Assembly: GCA_030592655.1 (NCBI GenBank)
Contig: JAUVIQ010000096.1
Span: 1 to 10,793, forward strand
Reading direction: 5' to 3'
DNA from: Planctomycetales bacterium
GTDB taxonomy: Bacteria > Planctomycetota > Phycisphaerae > SM23-33
DNA length: 10,793 bases
The notes under the pieces are model-generated. The model was not told the DNA's origin. It ran no database searches and saw only the letters and a list, made by a program, of their open reading frames with translations. The position numbers and the translations under genes were made by a program. Of the stretch, positions 6,478 through 10,793 are shown in pieces; within the stretch, counting starts at the first letter, position 1, and every line of letters starts with the position of its first letter.

Positions 6478-7607
6478 ACCCAAGCCGTGTAATTTTTGTC
6501 AGTTCATCGGTGGGAGCCGGTCACAATCAGGCAGCCGCCGCCCTTATCGCCGGACTGAAGGCAGAAGCGCCGTCGCTGCGGACGGAGTTTCTCGATGCGC
6601 TGGAATATGTCCCGTGGTGGTTTCGCTGCATTTATGCCGGCGGGTACGAGACGATGGTTACGAAATTCCCCCGCCTGTACGGGTTTGGTTACAATCTCAA
6701 TAATCGCCCGAAAACCGCTCGTCGCAACATCTCCGAACGCATGCGACTGTCGATGGAGTTCCGAGTGCTCGCAAAGCTGCGGAAGCACCTGCTCCGAAAA
6801 CAACCGACGCTGATAATGGCGACGCACTACCTGGCGATGCCGACGATCGGACGGCTTATCCGAGAAGGTGCAACCGATGCGAAAATGCTGGCCGTTATCA
6901 CCGACAACGAGGCACATCGCTTCTGGTATTCCGAAAACGTCGAGCGATGGTTCGTCGCCAACGACCACGTCAGCGGCGAATTGCAGGGATGGGACGTCGA
7001 ACCGGAGCGAATCACCGTCAGCGGCATCCCCGTCCATCCGAAATGGACTCACCAGTCTGACGAGGGCAAAGTCCGCCACGATTGGTCGTTACCGGCCAAT
7101 GTTCCTATCGTTCTGCTCAGCGGTGGTGCGTATTTCACCGTCGGGCCGATTGCGAGGATCGCCCGTAGCCTCATCGCCGAGACAAACGCTCACGTGGTCG
7201 CACTGGCAGGGTCCAATAAGAAACTCCTTGCCCAATTGTCGCAGATGCCCGAATCGCCGGGCCGGCTGACGCCGGTGCCTATGACCGACCGCCTTAACGA
7301 ACTTGCCGGCGTCGCCGACGTAATGGTTACCAAAGCCGGGGGCTTGATGACGTCGGAATGTATCGCTTCGGGGACAGTCATGGTGCTAACCAAACCCGTT
7401 CCGGGTCAGGAGTCAGCCAACGCCGAATTGCTTGCCCGCCGGGGCGCTGCCGTCATTGCCCCGACGAGCGATGAGGTTATCGCCCAGGTCCGCCGGCTGC
7501 TCGAATCGCCCGCCGAAATCGAATCGCTCCGCGCCAACGCGCAAAACCTATACAAACCCGCTACCAAAACTATCGTCTCAAACATCCTCGAAGCAATTCA
7601 ACCCTGA
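6474..7607 (+). CDS. MGDG synthase / UgtP-like glycosyltransferase (GT28 family)
   Basis: Protein of 377 aa from GTG 6474, which overlaps the preceding stop as GTGA. An in-frame GTG at 6417 would add 19 residues unlike the family, so I prefer 6474. The start MNPSRVIFVSSSVGAGH carries the N-terminal glycine-rich loop of the MGDG-synthase N domain (S-x-G-A-G-H17 with AAAAL after it). T117-H and T143-D-x3-H148-x2-W151 are typical of the acceptor half. The C-terminal half shows LLSGGAY (215-220), the MurG-like donor loop K288-A-G-G-x-M-T-S-E (288-296) and P308-V-P-G-Q-E313. Relatives move glucose or galactose from UDP-sugar to diacylglycerol at the inner face of the cytoplasmic membrane. Sugar and acceptor are not decided by sequence; a MurG-like role is unlikely given the MGDG-type N-terminus. 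It is the last gene of the mntA operon and faces the VIT-VWA gene. Confidence 0.85.
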   Translation: MNPSRVIFVSSSVGAGHNQAAAALIAGLKAEAPSLRTEFLDALEYVPWWFRCIYAGGYETMVTKFPRLYGFGYNLNNRPKTARRNISERMRLSMEFRVLAKLRKHLLRKQPTLIMATHYLAMPTIGRLIREGATDAKMLAVITDNEAHRFWYSENVERWFVANDHVSGELQGWDVEPERITVSGIPVHPKWTHQSDEGKVRHDWSLPANVPIVLLSGGAYFTVGPIARIARSLIAETNAHVVALAGSNKKLLAQLSQMPESPGRLTPVPMTDRLNELAGVADVMVTKAGGLMTSECIASGTVMVLTKPVPGQESANAELLARRGAAVIAPTSDEVIAQVRRLLESPAEIESLRANAQNLYKPATKTIVSNILEAIQP

Positions 7608-7631
7608 ATATCCAAAATCATACCTCGCTAA

Positions 7632-7716
7632 AGGGTGCCGTGGCCGCGGTGTTTGCGGCCACGTTTGTATCAAGTCGGCTTTAACGTGGTCGCAAACACC
7701 GCGACCACGGCACCCT
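7632..7716. repeat. Large palindrome made of two inverted REP-like hairpins, between convergent genes
   Basis: The two 34-base arms (7632-7665 and 7683-7716) are inverted copies with two differences, around a 17-base centre. Each arm is itself a perfect hairpin: CGTGGCCGC-GGTGTTT-GCGGCCACG on the left and CGTGGTCGC-AAACACC-GCGACCACG on the right. The only two arm differences are the paired C/G and T/A positions inside the small stems. A partly paired flank (GCT at 7627, AGC at 7718) extends the stem. It sits 24 bases after the glycosyltransferase stop and 6 bases beyond the VIT-VWA stop, so it may shield or end both transcripts. No U-tract follows on either strand. The form matches a REPIN/BIME-like element. 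Confidence 0.75.
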
Positions 7717-7722
7717 AAGCAA

Positions 7723-9942
7723 TCATCTTATTCGATACGCTTGTCCTCGGAGATTGATGACGAGTTCCTCGCTTGCCCGCTGGCTTGCGAATACCTGGTT
7801 CTGCTCAATCGTATTTCTGCGGACCAGTTCGAAATACTTCTTACTGAACCGTTCAATTTCCTTAATTTTGTCGGCGTCCTTTTTCAGGTCGAGTTTCTCG
7901 GTCCCCGGCGCTAGCCAGACCTTTCCGCGACGGTAGAGCGTCTGGTTGCCGACGTTCTGGACGTTGGCTATCCTCCGCGATTTCTTACCTGCTTTATACG
8001 CCCCACTGTCGCTGTAGCCGTATTGCGCGACGCCTAGCCTGCTGCTCGGTCCTGCCGGGACCGTTGCTCGCACCGCTTTGATAAGTTTGCTGCGCGTTAC
8101 AGCGTCCATCTGCCCGACGACGCCAGTCTCACTCCTGGCCAGCCGTTGGGCACTGTTCTTCATCACGGTGCGGATTTCCATGCTCTTGCCCAAGTTCACC
8201 GACTCATCGGCAAGGAACGACGTGTACGGCGTCATTATCCCGTACTTCATGCTGATTTTGACCAGTTCATCGACGACCTCCTTGCTCTTGCCGCTCAGTT
8301 GGATCTCATCCAGCAGGAAACCGATCCGCCGAACCGCCCAAAGCCGCTCGACAAAGACATTCCTGTTACTCTCGCTCAACTTGGCCAGCGCTACTTTGTA
8401 TTTAAACTTCTTCGTTTTGCCCTGGAGTTTTCCGGCTACTTCCAGCGTGGTTTTTCCGCCGTCGTCGTACCGGCCTACCATCAGAATCTGCCCGCCGTCG
8501 AACAGGTCGGGAAGTTCCCTCGGATACGTCATCTTTGTTTTGACGCCGGCGAAGGACACTTTCAGGTCGGTCATCACGGGGTGTTTTATCTTGTTGTACA
8601 AACTTGAGATTTTCGCCTCCAGCGGCTCTTTTTCCTTCACGTAATCGCTGACGCCGCGATTGGCGCGGACGAGGTTGTCAATCAGTTTGACGTTGACGTT
8701 GTATCCGACACCAAATGCGAACAGCCGGGCCTTGTGCTTATTGGCCTTTTTGGAGGACTTGACGATCGTCCCTTCGTCGCGTTCGCCGATAGTCGGTAGG
8801 CCGTCGGTCAGGAATAGCACGTATTTAGGCCTGTCGGATTCGCCGAACATCCCCAGCGAAGTGGTAGCTGCCTCCGACAGCGCGGTTCCGCCGACCGCTT
8901 CGATGCGTTCGAGCATGTCCAATGCCTCGGAAACGTTCTTCTTCGTCGCATCGACCATCTTCGGGAAGAACGTATCGACCGAGTCGGAGAATGTTACCAC
9001 GTTGAAGCGGTCCTCTTCGCCAAGGTTGCCCAGGACATATTGCAATGCCTCCTTAGCCTGTTCAATCTTATTGTGAGTTGACATCGAGCCGCTGCGGTCA
9101 AGGGCGATAACAAGATCCTTCGACCCAGCCGCCTTAGCGGCCAGGCCGGGATTCGGCGAGACCAGAACCATAAAATAACCGTCCTTGTCCTTGTCGGGCC
9201 GATGTGTCAGGACCGTCGCGCCGATCTTTTCGTCGGCAGCCTTGTAATAAACCAGGAAATCCGTGTCGGGAATGGCGTTCTTGACGTGATAAGTGGCTAT
9301 GACGTGCCTTTTACCCTTACGTTTGACGTTCAGGTCGTGCGTCGGTGAATAAATCGCCGTAATGTCGGCCTTGGCCTTGATATCGACCGTTACCTTCACG
9401 CTATCAATCTTCTTGGCGGAGAACTTCTCCGTATTGAGGGGATAGAAGACCTCGACGAGGTCGTAGTCCTTCTTGCAGACTGTTTTGTAGGTAACGATCA
9501 CCTTTGCGGGTTTTCCTCGCTGGAGCGGGAACGCCCGCGTGCGGTACAGCCCCGAACCCATGTACTCCAGGAGGGCGGGGTCCTTCTTGCGGCGGACGAT
9601 CTCCTCGTAAATCTTCCGCGCCTCCTTGGCCTCCATCAACTTACCGGGCAGTTCCTTTCCATCGACGATCATCGTCATCGAGTCGATTGCGGCTCCGGGC
9701 GGGATCGGGAAGAGGTATTCGACCTCGATGTCGCCGCTCGAGTTGTTGACGAATTTCTGTGTGATGTGAACCGACGCGACCTGGTCGCGGACCATTACCT
9801 TGACGTGGTGGTATTTCACCGACCAGTGCCCCCGGACGGGCAGATCGGGCCTGACCGGTACGATCATCCCGTCAGCCAGTACCGCCTGACTCATAACCAG
9901 CACACCCGCCGTAATAACTATCGCAATCGCCTTGACCTTCAT
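7723..9942 (-). CDS. Secreted VIT and von Willebrand factor A domain protein
   Basis: Protein of 739 aa; ATG 9942 has AGGAG 7 bases upstream. A signal peptide is clear (MKVK then hydrophobic 5-22, likely cleavage after V-L-A at 23). Residues about 30-165 form a VIT domain like that of inter-alpha-trypsin inhibitor heavy chains: EYLFPIPPGAAIDSM (75-89) and the K-E-A-R-K-I-Y-E-E-I stretch (106-115) are typical. A VWA domain follows at about 275-450 with an intact metal-ion-dependent adhesion site: D282-R-S284-G-S286, T353 in GGTAL and D380 in LTDG. Residues about 455-590 resemble the beta/helix region usual after VWA (KYGIMTPYTSFLADE). The C-terminus (about 660-705, NVGNQTLYRRGKVWLA) resembles the common tail of these proteins. 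It probably acts outside the cytoplasmic membrane in metal-dependent protein binding; the ligand is unknown. It is transcribed alone, towards the glycosyltransferase. Confidence 0.9.
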   Translation of the reverse strand: MKVKAIAIVITAGVLVMSQAVLADGMIVPVRPDLPVRGHWSVKYHHVKVMVRDQVASVHITQKFVNNSSGDIEVEYLFPIPPGAAIDSMTMIVDGKELPGKLMEAKEARKIYEEIVRRKKDPALLEYMGSGLYRTRAFPLQRGKPAKVIVTYKTVCKKDYDLVEVFYPLNTEKFSAKKIDSVKVTVDIKAKADITAIYSPTHDLNVKRKGKRHVIATYHVKNAIPDTDFLVYYKAADEKIGATVLTHRPDKDKDGYFMVLVSPNPGLAAKAAGSKDLVIALDRSGSMSTHNKIEQAKEALQYVLGNLGEEDRFNVVTFSDSVDTFFPKMVDATKKNVSEALDMLERIEAVGGTALSEAATTSLGMFGESDRPKYVLFLTDGLPTIGERDEGTIVKSSKKANKHKARLFAFGVGYNVNVKLIDNLVRANRGVSDYVKEKEPLEAKISSLYNKIKHPVMTDLKVSFAGVKTKMTYPRELPDLFDGGQILMVGRYDDGGKTTLEVAGKLQGKTKKFKYKVALAKLSESNRNVFVERLWAVRRIGFLLDEIQLSGKSKEVVDELVKISMKYGIMTPYTSFLADESVNLGKSMEIRTVMKNSAQRLARSETGVVGQMDAVTRSKLIKAVRATVPAGPSSRLGVAQYGYSDSGAYKAGKKSRRIANVQNVGNQTLYRRGKVWLAPGTEKLDLKKDADKIKEIERFSKKYFELVRRNTIEQNQVFASQRASEELVINLRGQAYRIR

Positions 9943-9949
9943 GGTACGT

Positions 9950-9954
9950 CTCCT
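9950..9954 (-). promoter_or_regulatory. Ribosome binding site of the VIT-VWA gene
   Basis: AGGAG on the minus strand (extended AAAGGAG), 7 bases before ATG 9942. It fixes the start at the methionine that opens the signal peptide. I see no convincing promoter between this and the repeat array. Confidence 0.7.
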
Positions 9955-10004
9955 TTCTACAACTTTTGACGCACAACCACGCCAAATGTTCCAAAAAAAA
10001 AAGA

Positions 10005-10061
10005 GATAGCGGGATTACAGGGATTATAGGATTTCAGGGATTTTAATTTTTGCTGAAAAAA
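10005..10061 (+). repeat. GGGATT-rich repeat, copy A (full length)
   Basis: Best full-length plus-strand copy. Positions 10006-10061 match the reverse complement of copy D (10250-10195) at 54 of 56 positions; the only change is CA for TG after the first GGGATTA. It is internally repetitive (GGGATTACA, GGGATTATA, GGATTTCA, GGGATTTTA). Confidence 0.8.
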
Positions 10062-10076
10062 GAAAAAGAAAAAAAA

Positions 10077-10117
10077 GATAGCGGGATTTTGGGGATTACA
10101 GGATTATGGGGATTGGG
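10077..10117 (+). repeat. GGGATT-rich repeat, copy B (diverged, truncated)
   Basis: Starts with the conserved GATAGCGGGATT but then diverges and loses the ATTTTTGCTG end. It holds four runs of three or more G (10083-10117), spaced 5, 13 and 3 bases apart. It pairs with copy C imperfectly, with about 8 differences over 38 bases. Confidence 0.7.
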
Positions 10118-10134
10118 TTTCTTCTGTTTCTTTT

Positions 10135-10183
10135 AGCAAAATTAAAATCCCTGAAATCCAGTAATCCACATAATCCCGCTATC
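10135..10183 (-). repeat. GGGATT-rich repeat, copy C (inverted)
   Basis: Read on the minus strand from 10183 it begins GATAGCGGGATTATGTGG and keeps the GGATTTCAGGGATTTTAA and GCT end. It is the inner partner of copy B; the turn between them lies at about 10118-10134. Confidence 0.75.
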
Positions 10184-10194
10184 TTTTCTTCTTC

Positions 10195-10250
10195 TTTTTT
10201 CAGCAAAAATTAAAATCCCTGAAATCCTATAATCCCCATAATCCCGCTAT
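10195..10250 (-). repeat. GGGATT-rich repeat, copy D (inverted, full length)
   Basis: Reverse complement of copy A with two differences over 56 bases, so A and D form a near-perfect long inverted repeat with 133 bases between them. Its first base differs from the other copies (AATAGC in place of GATAGC). Confidence 0.8.
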
Positions 10251-10270
10251 TCCTTTTCTTTTTCTTCTTC

Positions 10271-10294
10271 AAGCAAGATTAAAATCCCGCTATC
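10271..10294 (-). repeat. GGGATT-rich repeat, copy E (internally deleted)
   Basis: Minus-strand GATAGCGGGATTTTAA runs straight into CTTGCTT, so the two ends of the repeat are kept while its middle is missing. It is the copy nearest dinG and is flanked by long A/G tracts on the minus strand. Confidence 0.65.
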
Positions 10295-10319
10295 TTTTTT
10301 TTCTTCTTCTTTTTTTCCC

Positions 10320-10793
10320 TTACCGGGAAGCGTCCTGGATAATCTCAACGTCGGGAAGGGCGGCGATGAACTGCCGGCCGTATGACTTGGTTTTGATGCG
10401 ATGGTCCAGGCAGACGACAAATCCGGTATCGCTTCCCGAACGGATAAGCCGGCCAAATCCCTGCTTGAAGCGGATAACGGCTTCGGGTAACTGGTAGTCT
10501 CCGAACGGGCTGCCCCCGTCGGCGCGGATTGCGTCGATCCTGGCTTCGATAAGCGGCGAGTCCGGCACGGCGAAGGGTAGTTTCGTGATAATGACGTTCG
10601 AGAGCGCCTCGCCGGCGACATCGACGCCCTGCCAGAAACTCGACGTCCCAAGAAGGATACATTTATGCCCGCTGCGAAACTCCTTTAACATGGCCGACCT
10701 GGGCAACGAACCGCCCTGAATAAGCAGCGTATATCCCTCTCGCCCGGCGAATTCGTCCAGCGCCTCGGCAGCGGCATGGAGCATCCGGTAAGA
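10320..10793 (-). CDS. dinG: DinG-family ATP-dependent helicase, C-terminal part (5' end outside window)
   Basis: The last 157 residues plus the stop (TAA at 10322-10320) are visible; the frame is open to the window edge and begins SYRMLHAAAEAL, so the methionine at 10784 is internal. The sequence is the C-terminal helicase domain of Rad3/XPD-like DinG proteins: the segment G-T-S-S-F-W-Q-G-V-D-V-x-G-E-A-L-S (motif V region), the conserved LPFAVPDSPLIEAR, and motif VI Q-G-F-G-R-L-I-R. These enzymes are 5'-3' superfamily 2 helicases, often with an iron-sulfur cluster in the missing N-terminal half, that resolve R-loops and damaged or G-quadruplex DNA. The symbol is a family label; a paralogue such as YoaA is possible. 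The repeat array begins 25 bases after the stop. Confidence 0.88.
   Translation of the reverse strand, partial: SYRMLHAAAEALDEFAGREGYTLLIQGGSLPRSAMLKEFRSGHKCILLGTSSFWQGVDVAGEALSNVIITKLPFAVPDSPLIEARIDAIRADGGSPFGDYQLPEAVIRFKQGFGRLIRSGSDTGFVVCLDHRIKTKSYGRQFIAALPDVEIIQDASR

Larger units (their letters stand above)
10005..10294. repeat. Head-to-head array of five GGGATT-rich repeats filling the dinG to VIT-VWA gap
   Basis: This 290-base noncoding stretch holds five copies of one repeat, consensus GATAGCGGGATTAYRGGGATT, then ATAGGATTTCAGGGATTTTA and ATTTTTGCTGAAAA, joined by A/G-only linkers (C/T-only when inverted). Copies A (10005) and B (10077) read on the plus strand; C (to 10183), D (to 10250) and E (to 10294) read on the minus strand. 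Spacing between successive copy starts is 72 bases for A-B, 67 for D-C and 44 for E-D. A pairs with D and B with C, so the middle can fold as nested stems. The array begins 25 bases after the dinG stop and ends about 50 bases before the VIT-VWA ribosome binding site. No reading frame in it looks coding. Confidence 0.8.

Noticed and set aside
10005..10294. CRISPR array
   Set aside because: Copies lie in both orientations with similar low-complexity linkers, vary in length, and no cas gene is near.
10247..10651. 134-aa minus-strand frame overlapping the dinG end and the repeat array
   Set aside because: It is out of frame with the conserved DinG motifs and ends in low-complexity Glu/Lys encoded by the purine tracts.

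Overview
The window looks like chromosomal DNA of an environmental bacterium, most likely a planctomycete (a Phycisphaerae-like lineage is my best guess). This is inference. It rests on the gene mix (a secreted serine hydrolase joined to a glycoside-hydrolase-like domain, a VIT-VWA surface protein, a processive glycolipid-type glycosyltransferase, a MntA/HepT toxin-antitoxin pair), the use of GTG starts, and the repeat-rich intergenic DNA. There are no rRNA or tRNA genes, no CRISPR array, and no transposase or phage gene.

Layout from left to right. Positions 1-2356 (minus strand) hold a secreted serine hydrolase/glycoside-hydrolase-like fusion. Its stop codon overlaps the start of a metallophosphoesterase gene that runs off the left edge. 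A divergent promoter region (about 2357-2538) separates it from a plus-strand APH/homoserine-kinase-like phosphotransferase (2539-3579). The next 223 bases are noncoding and carry two unrelated heptanucleotide tandem repeats.

From 3803 to 7607 four plus-strand genes are packed as one apparent operon: mntA (antitoxin nucleotidyltransferase), hepT (HEPN toxin), a multi-pass membrane protein with a helical, TPR-like C-terminal region, and an MGDG-synthase/UgtP-like glycosyltransferase. The junctions are a 4-base ATGA overlap, a 15-base gap and a 4-base GTGA overlap. The toxin-antitoxin pair therefore sits at the head of what looks like an envelope glycolipid unit.

The operon converges on a minus-strand VIT-VWA secreted protein (7723-9942). 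Between them lies a large palindrome built of two REP-like hairpins that covary internally. Upstream of the VIT-VWA gene, 10005-10294 is a noncoding array of five copies of a GGGATT-rich repeat, arranged as two copies pointing right and three pointing left. At the right edge the C-terminal part of a DinG-type helicase is read on the minus strand.

The most notable items are the REP-like palindrome, the nested inverted repeat array, the heptamer repeats, the TA-headed membrane/glycosyltransferase operon, and the hydrolase fusion. None is proven to be a new system from sequence alone.
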